A DNA stretch of 64,000 nucleotides from Nepenthes gracilis (GCA_033239525.1 BSYO01000004.1:310001-374000); one strand, 5' to 3'. Positions 20,531 to 31,850 are shown, numbered from the stretch's first letter. Notes: generated by a model not told the origin, from the sequence alone. Translations and numbers: made by a program.

Positions 20531-21560
20531 AATCAACAGACCAGATTCCTCTAGATCTAAGTGATCCAGAGAAATATGTTCAAATAGGAAGTTTGCTGTC
20601 AGAATCCCACTGAGGCCAGCTCATTAGTTTTCTTAGACAGAACTCTGACGTCTTTGCCTAGAGACCTAGCGACATACTAGGAATACCGATTAGAGTAATG
20701 GTCCATAAGTTGGGCTTAGATCCCGATCACAAACCCGTTCGGCAAAAATGAAGAAATTATTCTGCTGAAAAATTGATAGTCATTTGCGAGGAGCTAAAGA
20801 AACTTCTCAATACTGGGTTCATCAGGAAAGTTCAGTATCTAGATTGGTTATCGAATGTGGTTATGGTTGATAAAAGATACGAAAAATGAAGAATATGTGT
20901 GAATTTTACAGATATCAATAAGGCATGTCTAAAAGATAGTTTCCTGTTACCTAGAATTGATCTGCTTGTAGACTCGACATCTGGGCATGAGCTTCTAAAT
21001 TTCATGGTTGCATATTTAGGATACAATCAGATTTAGATGAGTGCAGAGGACGAGAAGCACACTTTATTCATGACCAATCAATGGACATATTGTTACAAAG
21101 TCATATCCTTCAGACTAAAGAATGCCGGTGCCACTTACAAACAACTCGTCAACAAGATGTTTGTAACTCAGATTAGACGAAATATGGAGGTATATGTGAA
21201 TGATATGCTCGTCAAAAGCAAAATGGCCAACGACCATATTCGTGATCTACACGAGACATTTAATGTCCTCCGTATACATCATATGAAGCTCAATCTCATA
21301 AAGTGTACATTTGGAGTAACATCGGAAAAGTTCTTGGGTTTTATTGTTTCACACAGAGGAATTGAAGTTAACCTAGAAAAAATCAAGGTCATCATTGATA
21401 TGAATTCACCTCGGACTGTTAAGAAAGTCTAGAGATTAATCGGGAGATTAGCAGCACTATCCCGATTTTTGTCTAAATCGGTCGAGAAGTATCTACCGTT
21501 CTTTAAAGCTTTAAGGGGAATAAAGACAAACGGTTTTCGATGGATGAGCGACTATGAAGC
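20531..21560 (+). pseudogene. Tat-1 reverse transcriptase
   Basis: Reads PLDLSDPEKYVQIGSLLSES, NSDVFA, PSDILGIPIRVMVHKLGLDP, KLLNTGFIRKVQYLDWLSNV, CVNFTDINKACLKDSFLLPR (fingers), then from 21037 RLKNAGATYKQLVNKMF (motif B), YVNDMLVKSKMANDHI at 21189-21236 (motif C, where the expected VDD is VND), and KCTFGVTSEKFLGFIVSHRG, IDMNSPRTVKKV (thumb). The change of the first catalytic Asp to Asn would by itself kill the enzyme. Several in-frame stops also interrupt it. Confidence 0.88.
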
Positions 21561-21960
21561 AGTGTTCTAAGATCTCAAGGAGTATCTCTCCAACCCACCA
21601 CTTTTAACCTCCCCTCAACAAGGCGAGGAACTATATTTGTACATGGCCGTGTCCGAGATAGTCTTAAGTTCGGTTTTGATTCTACAACATTTTAACAAGC
21701 AACGACCTGTATATTATATCAACAAGATCTTGATCGATACAGAAATCAGGTATTCTCATGCAGAAAAGAGGGTTTTGGCGCTTGTGTATTATGCTCAGAA
21801 ACTAAGATCGTATTTTCAAACATACAAGATTGTCGTCCTGATTGACCAGCCATTGAGAGTAATATTGTAGAAGCTGGATATATTAGGACAATTGGTCAAA
21901 TGGGCTATCGAGTTAGATAAATTTGATATAGAATTCTGACCAAGGCTGGCCTTGAAATGC
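21561..21960 (+). pseudogene. Tat-1 first RNase H (connection)
   Basis: After LSRFLSKSVEKYLPFFKALR the frame gives LYMAVSEIVLSSVLI, RPVYYINKILIDTEIRYSHA, KRVLALVYYAQKLRSYFQTY and LIDQPLRVIL, the usual gypsy RNase H in reduced form, then stops and WAIELDKFDIEF, which is the normal bridge to the second RNase H in Tat elements. Confidence 0.8.
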
Positions 21961-22440
21961 CAGGCCGTGGCAGATTTTATTGTCGAAACAACAACTTCAG
22001 CTCTAAGCCCACATAATCTTATTCAAGTTGATGATCCGCAAAATATTCCAGTATGGACTTTACACGTGGATGAATCATCAATGCTAGCAGGCTACGGAGC
22101 CAACATCGTGCTAAAAACACCCGAAGGTTCAGAGATAAAATACTCAATAACAACCAATAACATTGCAGAATACGATGCCTTACTTGCGAGATTTAGGCCA
22201 GCAAAAGAATGTTCGGCCAAGAACCTAATCGTTTATAGTGATTCAGAGCTAATTGTCAATCAAGTTCAAGGAAATTTTAAAGCTTGCAACCCGCAGCTTT
22301 CCAAGTATCTCTCAAAAGTCAGAAATTTGATTTCTGCATGTGGAAGTCTGGAGTCTATCCATATTCCAAGAGAAGAGAACAGAAAATCCGACTTATTGGC
22401 AAGGGCGGCAGCAGCCAGGGAACCAGAACAGTACGCTTAA
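21961..22440 (+). pseudogene. Tat-1 second, archaeal-type RNase H
   Basis: A clean frame of about 160 codons: CQAVADFIVETTTSAL, VWTLHVDESSMLAGYGANIV (first acidic residue), KYSITTNNIAEYDALLARF (Glu of NIAEY), NLIVYSDSELIVNQVQGNF (Asp of YSDSE), YLSKVRNLISACGSLESIHI and IPREENRKSDLLARAAAA. This domain replaces or doubles the ordinary RNase H only in the Tat lineage among plant gypsy elements. All catalytic acids appear kept, so this is the best-preserved piece of Tat-1. Confidence 0.9.
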
Positions 22441-23690
22441 GGGATGCATGAAATTCTTGAAATTCCCAGTATAGATGAGCCGGAGCGCGAAGTAATGCAA
22501 ATAATCAATACTGACAACTAGATGGCCCTTTACTTGAGGTACTTGTCCGAAGGCACATTGCCTAAAAATTCATATGAAGCCAAGAGAGTAAAAAGGATAG
22601 CAGGTTGGTACACTGTTATGGATGGTCAGCTGTACCGACAATGGCAGTTTGTCCCATACTTACGGTGTCTTATGCTAGAAGAGGCTAACTACGCTCTCAG
22701 AGAGGTACACCTCGGTATTTACGGGTTTCATATTGGAGGCAAGAATCTTGCATTTAAGTTGATGAGGTAAGGATATTACTGGCCCACTATGAAGCATGAT
22801 GCTATGGACTTTGTTCGAAATGTGAGAAACTGTCAAGTACATGGGAATTTAACCCATCAACCACATACGGAACTCTGAACTTTGCAATCCCCATGGCCAT
22901 TTGGACAATAGAAGCTCGATATCCTCAAACCCCTCCGTGTTGCTTCAGGACAGAGGAAGTTTGTGATCATCATAAGTAAAATATCATATGCAGATTTGGC
23001 ATCCCCGAAGTCATTATGACTGATAATGGAATCCAATTTACCAGTAAGCGCTTCGTGAAGTATTGTGCCAATTTGAAGATAAAGTTGGTTCACACTTCGA
23101 TTGCTTGTCCACAATGTAACGGACAAGTAAAAGTTACCAACCGCACAACACTACATGACTTGAAGCTGAAGCTTAAGAATACTGGGGGCTCCTGGGTAGA
23201 TGAACTTTCATCTGTCTTATGGTCGTATAGGACGACAGCCAGGGAGCGCACTTATGAGACACCCTTCAATTTATACTACAGGACCGAGGCCATAATTTCA
23301 ATAGAAGTCGGATTGCCAAGTCTTCGGGTCGAATATTTTGATTCAAACAATAATTCATAAAGATTTCGAAAAAATCTTGATCTACTTGAAAAAACTTGAG
23401 ACAATGCACGATTGCAGACAACAGCTTATCAACAAATGGTTGTCAGATATTATAACAAAAAGGTGAAAGCGCGCCAATTCGAAATTGGGGATCTAGTACT
23501 ACGAAATATTGAAGCAACTGGCAGAAATACCAACTGGAATAAATTTTCCTCTAATTGAGAGGGGTTGTTCCTAGTCTCAACCATCCTTCGAAGTGAGGCC
23601 TATAAATCGTGAACCCAAAAAGGCAAACTAGTCCCTCGAACTTAGAACGTCTCTCACCTCAAAAAATACAATCAATAATTACATGTGTAG
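22441..23690 (+). pseudogene. Tat-1 integrase (internal deletion, catalytic Glu changed)
   Basis: Zinc region: YALREVHLGIYGFHIGGKNL, then GYYWPTMKHDAMDFVRNVRN with both cysteines eroded. After KFVIIISK (22965) the text jumps to FGIPEVIMTDNGIQFTSKRF, so about 40 residues holding the first catalytic Asp are deleted. The third acidic position reads NGQVKVTNRTT near 23119, Lys in place of Glu. The tail has SSVLWSYRTTARERTYETPF and, shifted, RYYNKKVKARQFEIGDLVLR, which matches Tat-2 (35845). It ends near HLKKYNQ at 23675. Confidence 0.85.
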
Positions 23691-24308
23691 CCAGGTAAGA
23701 TTAGTTGCATCAGTCATAATGCTTGTATCATATTTAATTAATAAAATAACTTTCGTTTATTCTTTGTTGTACATTCATTTGAATGCTTGCGTATCATTTT
23801 ATAAAATTACATGACCTAGGTTGCCTCTAAGTGAAGTGAATTTTGTTCACCTGTTATGAAAACAACACTTAGTTGTCAGTAATATTCAGTCACGTAACTA
23901 AGCGACCCACATGAGGTTGGTAATTAAAACTTAGTCATAATACCAAGCGACCCTGATGAGGCCGAGAATTGAAAAACTTAGGGGGCTTCCTTGGAAGCAC
24001 ATATGCAAAGACCTTTGAGGTAATATCGTCAACTGAACATAGTCCTAGAAAAACTTAAGTTAAACACACGAATATTTTAACACCCTCGGTTAATCCGAGG
24101 AGCAGAAGTCGTGAGTTAATCATAACTTAACGTAATATTGATAGTCCGACATCTAAAGTGTCTGGCCAACCAACACATACTTGTGTGAACCAAGATTAAG
24201 AAAGAGAGAAGGCATCACTTGAAGAAAAAATCTTCATCTATTGAGAAATAATTACAAGTAGTAAAAAAATAAAATAAATAAAATAAAATAAAAATATATA
24301 TATATAAT
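23691..24308. other. Tat-1 spacer between integrase and antisense ORF
   Basis: Non-coding. Two imperfect ~65 bp repeats near 23870-23985 share ACTTAGT, AAGCGACCC and ATGAGG. An A/T-rich simple tract (24266-24306, AAATA and TA units) adjoins the end of the antisense ORF and would be its 3' flank. In Tat-2 the equivalent interval holds the 43 bp minisatellite. Confidence 0.5.
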
Positions 24309-26277
24309 TTAAGACCTAGAAGATCCTAGCAAAGGAGAGTCAATAACATCATCCTCTTCGGGACGGCTAATCAAGTCTGTTTCTTGTTGGACGCTAGCAT
24401 TCCTTGAGTGAAATAGAGAAAGAGAAAACTTTGGAATCATAAGCCTAATTATGCTTCTGCAAAGTTTGATGCCATCCAAGTACTTGCGTTCCAAAGCTAG
24501 TTTGATGTCCTCGGCCTCAACAAAGGTTCTGAGCTCATCCTCAAGTTAAAGATTCCTATCTCGAAGAAGGGAATACTGGTGCTGCTGGTCCTTCAATAAA
24601 TCCTCAAGGGAGGAAACTTTAAGTTTAGACTCAGCTAGTTCACGTTCAAGGCGGTTGGCACATTCTTTTGAAGCCTGAAATGTTTCCATGTCCACATTAG
24701 ACTTGGCAATTTGATCAATTATTGGATAAAATTGGACAATCAAATCCCGTAACTTCAAGAAAAAGAGAAAATATGTGTCAGCAGAACATTAGACAAAAGA
24801 AGAAATGATGGAACCAAGACCATTTTGGATGAATACCTTAGATAGAGGAGAAATCCCTGATGATGAACTTTCTCCTTTTTTGGCTTTAGAGTCCAAGCGC
24901 TTCGTCAACTCTACAGTATCCACTCCAATAGCCACCTCCTCAGCCTCAGATGATCTAACAACAGCCTCAGACTCAAGAACCACTTCTAGAACATTAGAGA
25001 CTGAAGGCTCAGTTGTTTCCATGTATACCTCAATCCCAGTCTCAGCCTGAACCTCAGAGGATGCCCTAGATTTTTCTATAACACCAGTGGCCGCAGCATC
25101 CTAAGAGACCTCGGACAAAGGAAGCTCGGAACTGGACACCTCAGTGGCCCTCGTTAAGTCCTCGACCACAACAACTTCGGCTGGAGCTTTGATTGCCTCC
25201 TTAGCCAGATTTTCAGTTACATCCTCGACCGGATTCTTAGCAATCCAATCCGAGACTTCTCAAGAAAAGATAGTCGGAAGGTCAGGCATAGGCTCCTCAA
25301 AGATGAAGGGACAACGAGTGGCATCACATCTATGCCCTCAGCCGGAGGAGGATAAGCAACAGACTCACTAAGTGTTGAAGGTCCGACCGCCTTAGCATAT
25401 TGAACTGAGACCGTTTCTGATGATCTTTTCCTCCTCACTAATTGGCCAATGACGGCTTCATCGTCATCGGAGGAGGGATTAGTTGTGGTTTCCGGCCGCT
25501 TAGCAGCCTCCGTCCGACGGCTTTTTCCTGCCCTATCAGACAGTTCACTAACCTTCAATGGCTTTTGTTTTCTCTTCAACTTCTTTATCTTAGCCAGAGA
25601 AGTAGCAAAAACTTCTGAACCTTCAGTTTGAGATTCCCATTTTGCCTTTTTAAATACTTCAATCTTCAACTATCGATTCTTTTTGTTCTCATTTAAGGAA
25701 TCAAGGTTGGCCTGAACCAAATCGATTAATTCCTTCACCACTTCTTTTTCTTGTTTCGACGCATTAGCACAAAAACTTGACTCTACGTTCCCCCATTCAT
25801 TTGATATCCCCTATTTAGGGGGAACAGAAAAAAAAAAAATACCTATTTTTCCACCTCTTGATGGAATTTGGGTTCTCTCCACTTATATCAAATTCAGGGC
25901 GAGGGGAAATGACAATCCAATCTTACCCGTGGGAAAATCTTAAAATAACCTTTACAGCCACAATATCCAAAACTCGACCATGACAACGCACAAAAACACA
26001 GAGAAATCAAGTACCTCGCAGCATGGGGTTGCAACCTGGCCATTGAAACTAGTAAAGCCTTCATGATTTGATAAAGCTCCAGTGTCATGGCATAACAAAA
26101 ACCTTCTTTGAGATGGATTTCGTACACGGTGACAAACCCATCTGGAGGGGTGCATGCGCTATCGTTTGCACTAGGTAACAAAAATACGGTCATGTTCAGA
26201 ATTTTATACCTAGCACGAATGGCTTCAACTTCTCCATGGGAAAGAATTGACTGGATATCTTTTACTTCGGAAGCCAT
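24309..26277 (-). pseudogene. Tat-1 antisense ORF (additional ORF between integrase and 3' LTR)
   Basis: On the strand opposite to gag-pol. Start ATG at 26277-26275: MASEVKDIQSILSHGEVEAI, then DGFVTVYEIHLKEGFCYAM and SMARLQPHAARYLISLCF, a segment like the plant 'putative transposon protein' domain. After breaks, a basic block KIKKLKRKQKPLKVSELSD and an acidic block NPSSDDDEAVIGQLVRRKRS (25669-25217), a Ser/Glu-rich region (25022-24789), and a coiled coil RLERELAESKLKVSSLEDLL (24758-24546). The same blocks in the same order stand in Tat-2 (33425-34730), so this is a real element gene. Antisense extra ORFs are known in Tat/Retand elements; their role is unknown. At least four breaks. Confidence 0.8.
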
Positions 26278-26309
26278 CGCAGGATCATCTGGGAAGAAAG
26301 AAGGATGAA

Positions 26310-26500
26310 ATTTGAAGTGGAGGTTGGAGCATTCAAAGGAGAAAGAAACTACAATTAAAATTAATCCCAATAAATATGAGAGATTAATTTCAAACAGCTA
26401 AGGAATTCAAAAAGACGCGTCTTATCATGGCCAAGGCACGTGTCAACCTCACACAGTCGTTGAAACAATGATAGCTATTGCATTTCCAATATGACGTCAC
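26310..26500 (-). promoter_or_regulatory. Possible promoter of the Tat-1 antisense ORF
   Basis: Upstream of the antisense ATG on the minus strand lie a TATA-like TATTTATT (26371-26379), a perfect G-box CACGTG (26437-26442), the palindrome GACGCGTC (26414-26421) and TGACGTCA (26492-26499). ACGT-core boxes bind plant bZIP factors. ATG is about 60-70 nt from the expected start site. Tat-2 has a similar layout at 33243-33281. Function is inferred from position and motif only. Confidence 0.45.
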
Positions 26501-26550
26501 CATTGAAGAGACTCGCATTTAATATCTCTGCTGACGGCGCGCATCAAACC

Positions 26551-26807
26551 CATCAGACTATGAGCAAGTCCTCGGATAGATGTCGTCAGCCATTGGACTA
26601 TGAGCAAGTCCTCAGATAGATATTGTCAACCATCGAACTAAGAGTAAGTCCTCGAATAGATACTGTCAACCATCAGACTAAGAGCAAGTCATCGAATAGA
26701 TGCTATCAGCCATCGAACTAAAAGTAAGTCTTCCGATAGATGCTATCAGCCATTGAACTAAGAGTAAGCCCTCGGGCAGATATTGCTATTCGTCCAACTA
26801 AGAGTTT
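26551..26807. repeat. 40 bp minisatellite before the Tat-1 3' LTR
   Basis: Six full 40 bp units start at 26551, 26591, 26631, 26671, 26711 and 26751, with a partial seventh. Each has CATC/TGAACTA, GAGTAAGTCCTCG and ATAGAT. Units differ from each other by several bases, so the array is old. It lies between the antisense promoter region and the 3' LTR. Confidence 0.92.
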
Positions 26808-26883
26808 TGGATTTGGGCAAAAGGTTATCCTTAGATATCATACTAGAAGGTTGAGTTTCAGGCCTCCTGGCATAGGGCGCTAG

Positions 26884-27458
26884 TGATGGGTACCATCACC
26901 GGTGGCCAATATATTAAGCCCAAATCAAGGATGTACCTAATAGCTTATTCGAAGGAGAACTCAATGCCAGTTACCGAGGCAATTTCAAGTTCTTATTTAA
27001 ATAACCTCGGGTGCCAGTTGAAACTGCCACCTGAGGATAATCTTATCTACTTGTTGGATTTATGGGAAGTTGATAGGAAAAATCAACTTCCTCCTAACTT
27101 CTATAAAAACGTTTTCTTTCCTACAAGAAGGGGGACGATGGAGAAAAAGAACTCTCTTTCATTCTCTCTAATACTAAGACGCTTTTCAAAAAAGAGCAAC
27201 TTCCAAATATAAAAAAATTATTCGTTCGCATTACATTCAAATTCACATCCTCTTTTTCTCCTTTTCTAAAACGGACGATACTGACTTGAGCGTCGGAAGA
27301 TATACCGGGGAGCATGTCCCATCAATCCTTTGACCGTAACTTTTGTGTTGTATAAAATTCAGATTTATAACATACGGAGACCGAGCACATTCAACGCCCG
27401 TCGGACAAGACTTAATATTTTTCCATTTGTATCACAATCTAGATCCGAAGACGCAACA
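26884..27458 (+). repeat. Tat-1 3' LTR
   Basis: 575 bp, TGATGGGTACCATC to GACGCAACA. It pairs with 9058-9633. The right edge is confirmed by return of LINE sequence (see 27459-27700). Confidence 0.9.
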
Positions 27459-27700
27459 AAAGGTGATTAGAATATTTAAAATATAAGTCAAGTGAAACAT
27501 CCGTGAGAAAAAGATAGTAATTATCGCTAGAGGAAATAAATAAATAGAAGACTTATGAAAACTTTAAGTATGATGATAAAAAAATAATTTAAAATTACTT
27601 CTACTTTAGGAGAATATAAAACTAAATCGAGTGATATGACATAGACAGATTGATATAGCTAGTGTTATTAGTGAAATTTAAGACTTTGTTGTTATTATTA
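27459..27700 (+). pseudogene. LINE, 3' part (continues 7070-9057)
   Basis: Joining 9057 to 27464 with one copy of the target duplication restores the C-terminal LINE reading: HPR before the gap is followed by EYLKYKSSETSVRKSD, then KNNLKLLLL, ENIKLNRVI and RQIDIAS. This is the tail that follows the finger/palm part in plant LINEs of this type. The end near 27700 is uncertain and no poly(A) tail was found. Confidence 0.7.
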
Positions 27701-28879
27701 ATACATAAGAGGGATGTGCTTAAGGTAATCAGTGAAATTACAGATGCTCCAGTGGAAAATAGAAATTTGAAAAAGGGCTGCAGCCGTTGAGGTTGATGCA
27801 CACAATTTTAAGAACAAGTAAAAGCCGACAATGGAATCATGGATAAACGTCTCCTTAGATGATGTTAGTAAGTTGGGAAATTCTTTGTAACTTAAACTGA
27901 GAGGAATCATAGTGGTCAACTACTGATAGTGTCAACAAAAGAAACCTTAAGAAAACCTAGCAAGAGCCTAATTAGGAGCTGAAGATGTTGCCATACTTGC
28001 CCATAAGTTGCATTGGAGAGTGCCCACATAAGGAAATGCAAAGCAAGACATAATTTTATTATAGAATAATGTTATTAGCTTGTTAGAATATTGTTTGTAT
28101 AAATTATAGGCATGACATTTGAGTGATCTTTGAGCTGACGTTTGAACGCCATAGCTCTATAGCCGCAACGTCTGAGCACTGTTCAAACACAATGCATTAT
28201 TCATGCTATATATGTGTTGCATGCTTAATTTCATGATAACATATTGATTATATCTTAATGTTATGCTTCTTTTAGATCTATTAAATGGTGGTATGGTCTT
28301 TTATGAAGCTATACTTGTATTTTATGTGCAAATGTAAATATAAAATAGAGATTTATGTCTGGAGTTCAACTGTCATGCAAGACAATGTTCAGACTAAGCT
28401 TGACTTGTTTTCATGAATATGAAGGATCTGATTGATTTCATGATAAGTAAAGGTATATTTTCAATAATATGACGCGTTGTGGATCTATAGAGTAGTAATA
28501 TAGACCACGTTCATATTATATGGATATTTATTCATGACATTACTTTGTGTAGTTGAAGGTGGAAACCGGACGTTTGAATACTGTTCAAGGCAACATTTGA
28601 ATGCTAGGAATTAGCTTAAGAAATTTCATAGATCTAAGTGATCCAAATAATCCAATTGGTTTTCATAAGGAATAATCGTAGAATGAATTGTTATAAAGCC
28701 TTAGATATGGAATTAACCACCTAATTGAGGATTAGATCCATTGTTTTTAGATTTAGGCTCGGCATGGGTTGGTGGTTAAGCCATTGTTCGAATGTCAATG
28801 TTGATGCTTGAACACCAGAGTGGGAGAATAGTAGATTCAAATGTTCAACAAGTGATAACAATTAACAATGCATAATAAT
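27701..28879. other. AT-rich non-coding DNA
   Basis: No supported gene or element. The words GTTTGAA and GTTCAA recur between 28130 and 28860 (for example near 28150, 28190, 28580, 28790), which could be a decayed repeat. A short protein-like stretch near 27780-27900 was not convincing. Confidence 0.4.
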
Positions 28880-30080
28880 TGATAATCATCTTGGATAAAT
28901 ATTATCAAAACATATGAAAGTAATAGTAGTAATATAAAGTTCAACAATAAACTCTATTTGTGATTCTAGAACTCATCGTAACTATGACTCAAAAACAAAA
29001 AACTGAGACAAGTCTCATTGAACCTATATATCACGAAAATAATAGAATTCCATAGAATTCATATCTTATAAGTAATCAGCAGTGATCTGCGGAGTCTAGC
29101 ATCACGAGAAAGACAGGGATTCCGTAGGTTCGAATATCAGCAGAAACAATTGGGGTACTTCAAGTCCGAATAATAATATAATGTCATGGATTCTATTTAA
29201 TCCAAATTTCATTTAATTCAACTCATGGATTCTATTAAATACAACTCATTGATCTTATCAAATCCCTAACGCAAGAAATATCAATAATAATAAGGCATCA
29301 TAAAAATTTCCTGAATCTTATTCTATCACAGTGAACTAAAAACCGCATATGTTTGCTCCTGTTGACTAGATATGTACCACGAGATAACCAATACTTGCAA
29401 ATTTGACATGCAATCAAATTCCTACTTTATCAAGACTCTACCATACAAAGTATAGACATTACGGACACGCATTCTCTCCACCCAAAAAGGGTATGAGAAT
29501 AACCACACCCAACTTGTCTCCGCCTACATAGGCTATAGAAACATCAATACTCAAATTCCATCCGCCTATAAACGGTATAGAAATTACCCCAACATGTCAA
29601 ACTTATTATTCCTCGCTGTGATATTCCTCAATACTATATTATACAATCGTCACATGATTATAAATATCCATCCACACAAAAAATATACCTTATTATCACC
29701 ATGATATGAAAATCGGTATCATACGGTTATTAACTACGCTAAGGTTTCATAGGTAATATTGTTTTTATATAGTCTCATTTACCTTACCGTAAAAAGTTAA
29801 TAACCTACTCACACAATCCATTATAATACAAAAGAGTCCGCAACGTACAATAATAAAAGTATCGTTCGGTAATAATAAAGATTATGCTCATACAATCAAA
29901 ATTAATATGGCGAAAGTCATCACCGTGAAGAATAAGAAATATCTATGGATTCACTATGTATCCGGCTCCTGTTCTCCCACTAGCACACTACGACTCACTG
30001 AACCATACAATATATAATATGATATCACCTAGACACCAAGTCTAAAACTAGACTAAAACCCATTTGAGTCCTTTGATGTT
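28880..30080. repeat. Dispersed repeat family R, copy 1, left block
   Basis: Matches 46310-47390 in the same orientation and order: AGTAATATAAA, CAATAAACTCTATTT, ATTCATATCTTA/ATTTTGATCTTA, CACGAGAAAGA/CACGAGTAAGA, ATATTCCTCAATACTATATT, CACATGATTATAAATATC, ATGATATGAAAATC. No ORF. It may be an LTR or leader of an unrecognised element; the T/A skew and the pyrimidine tract of the right block (31740-31800) suggest transcription on the minus strand. Confidence 0.6.
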
Positions 30081-30470
30081 AGAGCATCCGCTTGCACATT
30101 TCCTGACATGCCAACTCATAGGACTTCTATCAATTTATTGTCGTACTTGTCATTTTATTAATCACATTTCTAATTCTATAAAAATATATTTTATTTTATC
30201 ACTATTGAACCAAAACTCATGAACACTGATATTGTTTGAAACTAACCCAACACTCGAGTGTCAGTCTAACGCCTCTCCTGCACTATCATTAACTCAAGAA
30301 AACCAAGAGATAACAACTGCATCATAATAATAAGGCAACAATATTATACTTTAAATATAATTAATTATGCTAACCATTCATAAGGAAAACAATAACTCTT
30401 CCTCCAATTCTAATTAAATTGGAAAAATAGGGAGAGATACTCAACCATGGCCAATTTTGATGTACATTGT

Positions 30471-31260
30471 CACATTTTATCACTAAAGTGTTATATCTTC
30501 ATATAATTTGAACCACATTTTTTCAATGGAATATCAATCTACACATTATAGTGTAAAAACAGCAATTATACTTAAATAAATGCATGAGTTTAATATATAA
30601 ATGATTAATCCAAAATCCACAGTAGCTTCAGCAAAGCACAAGCTGAGACCGATTTTTTAATCATCATCATATTTTCGTCTCTTGATTTCTACCACTTTGA
30701 GTAATCAAACACAACTTTTGGTAATGTAATATTGAACTACACATTTCATAGAATAAGAATGACAACATCATAATCATAAACGCATTTATTTACCATGCGA
30801 GTGGCCTAAAAAAACAGCCCCCCGTGAACAAGCTAGATTGCAGTGGTTCTCAACCCACCTTTGTCACTTGATTTCTATAACATCAAAGCATTGAACTTGA
30901 AATTCATCAATGAAATATTAAACTACGCATTTCATATTTATAATAACACCAATTTCAAAAATATAAAGGGGTTGATTAAACTTAAAAAATGTTAGCCTAA
31001 AATTGGTTCGGAAACCTGTTTTTTTCTCAGCAACAGTGAAATGAACTAGATATTAGTATTTACGAACCACTGTCATCATTCAATTTCTACAAGCTTACGA
31101 AAAGAAAATCAATATTTGTCAATGTGATATTAAAGTATGCATTTATAGTATAAGAACAACAATTTCAAAGGCATAAATGGATCCATTGGACGTATAAACA
31201 GTTGGTCCAAAAATGACTTAAAATTGATTTTTACTCTCACTGTCAGTATTGATCGTCTCC
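30471..31260. repeat. Tandem array, four diverged units of about 200 bp
   Basis: Each unit carries TTTCTA/TACA, a GTAATGTAATATTGAA-like word, ACACATTTCATAG (30541, 30739, 30925, 31137), then ATAAATGCAT and GGTCC/GCCTAAAA. Spacing 198, 186 and 212 bp. It lies inside family R copy 1 and is absent from copy 2, so it is either an expansion in copy 1 or was deleted from copy 2. Confidence 0.7.
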
Positions 31261-31499
31261 TTCCTTTGATATGATACTATAGCATCAAATTTTCGGACAC
31301 GAAAAGGACCACTCACAAGCACTTCCCTGGTTTAACCTTTGATACCACTGATATATTACAAAATTCATGCAAGTACAACCAGATGAAAGGATACCTTCAC
31401 TTGATTTCTTGAAACCAAAGAGAACACGGTTCTGTTCAAGAGGATGGAAATCAGAGCTCGGAGTTCAAATTAGGAGCATGAAAACGAGCCAAGCATATG

Positions 31500-31850
31500 C
31501 AAGAATTTGAAATTACACTAGGAAGATGATAGAGATCATGAGGAATTAAAAATGTCACTTGCTTTGACTATGAACTTCACGGCAAAACAGAGAATACGGC
31601 AGCAGTAGCAATATGCAATAGCAACAGTAGTATGGCAGCTCAATGGCAGATCCGACGTTAGCAACTCCAACAGCGATGGCAGCCAAAAGCAGCAGTGATC
31701 ACCAATAGCGATGGCAAAATAGAGCACAGCAGACTTCCGGTTGTCTCTTCCTCTTCTCCGATCTCTCTACTCTCTCTGCTCTCTTCTCTCTCTCTCACTG
31801 ATTGGTAACCTTTTTCCCACAACCGAATTCTGTTATCTTGCAACAAAATG
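31500..31850. repeat. Dispersed repeat family R, copy 1, right block
   Basis: Homologous to 47425-47690: both have AGCAACAGTAGTATGGCAG / AGTGGCAGTGACAACATAG, a CAGCGATGGCAGCC / CAACGATGGCTGTAA word, then a CT-rich tract and ATTCTGTTATCTTG / TTCTTCAATTTTTG. Between the two blocks, copy 1 has about 1.4 kb (30080-31500) that copy 2 lacks. Confidence 0.5.

Larger units (their letters stand above)
9058..27458 (+). mobile_element. Tat-1: Ty3/gypsy Tat-lineage retrotransposon with antisense ORF, split by Chromo-1
   Basis: LTRs at 9058-9633 and 26884-27458 open TGAT(A/G)GGTACC and end GACGCAACA. Order on the plus strand: LTR, primer site, gag, protease, RT, RNase H, a second (archaeal-type) RNase H, integrase, a spacer, an antisense ORF, a 40 bp minisatellite, LTR. 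The second RNase H and the antisense ORF are marks of the Tat group. Flanks CAAGG (9053-9057) and AAAGG (27459-27463) are a target duplication with one change. Without the nested Chromo-1 (11587-20171) the element is about 9.8 kb. The LTRs differ at about 18 of the first 133 bases, mostly transitions, so insertion is old. All ORFs are broken. Confidence 0.9.

Noticed and set aside
26551..26807. Regular 40 bp repeats as a CRISPR array
   Set aside because: No spacers between repeats, eukaryotic transposon context, units diverged; it is a minisatellite.
27740..27900. Protein-like stretch (AHNFKNK, SWINVSLDDVSKLG) on the plus strand
   Set aside because: Contains stops, no recognised family, no splice signals that convince; could be LINE tail or chance.
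31338..31349. Primer-binding-site-like TGGTATCAAAGG on the minus strand
   Set aside because: Fits an LTR end at 31350, but no partner LTR or coding region was found; kept only as a hint within family R.
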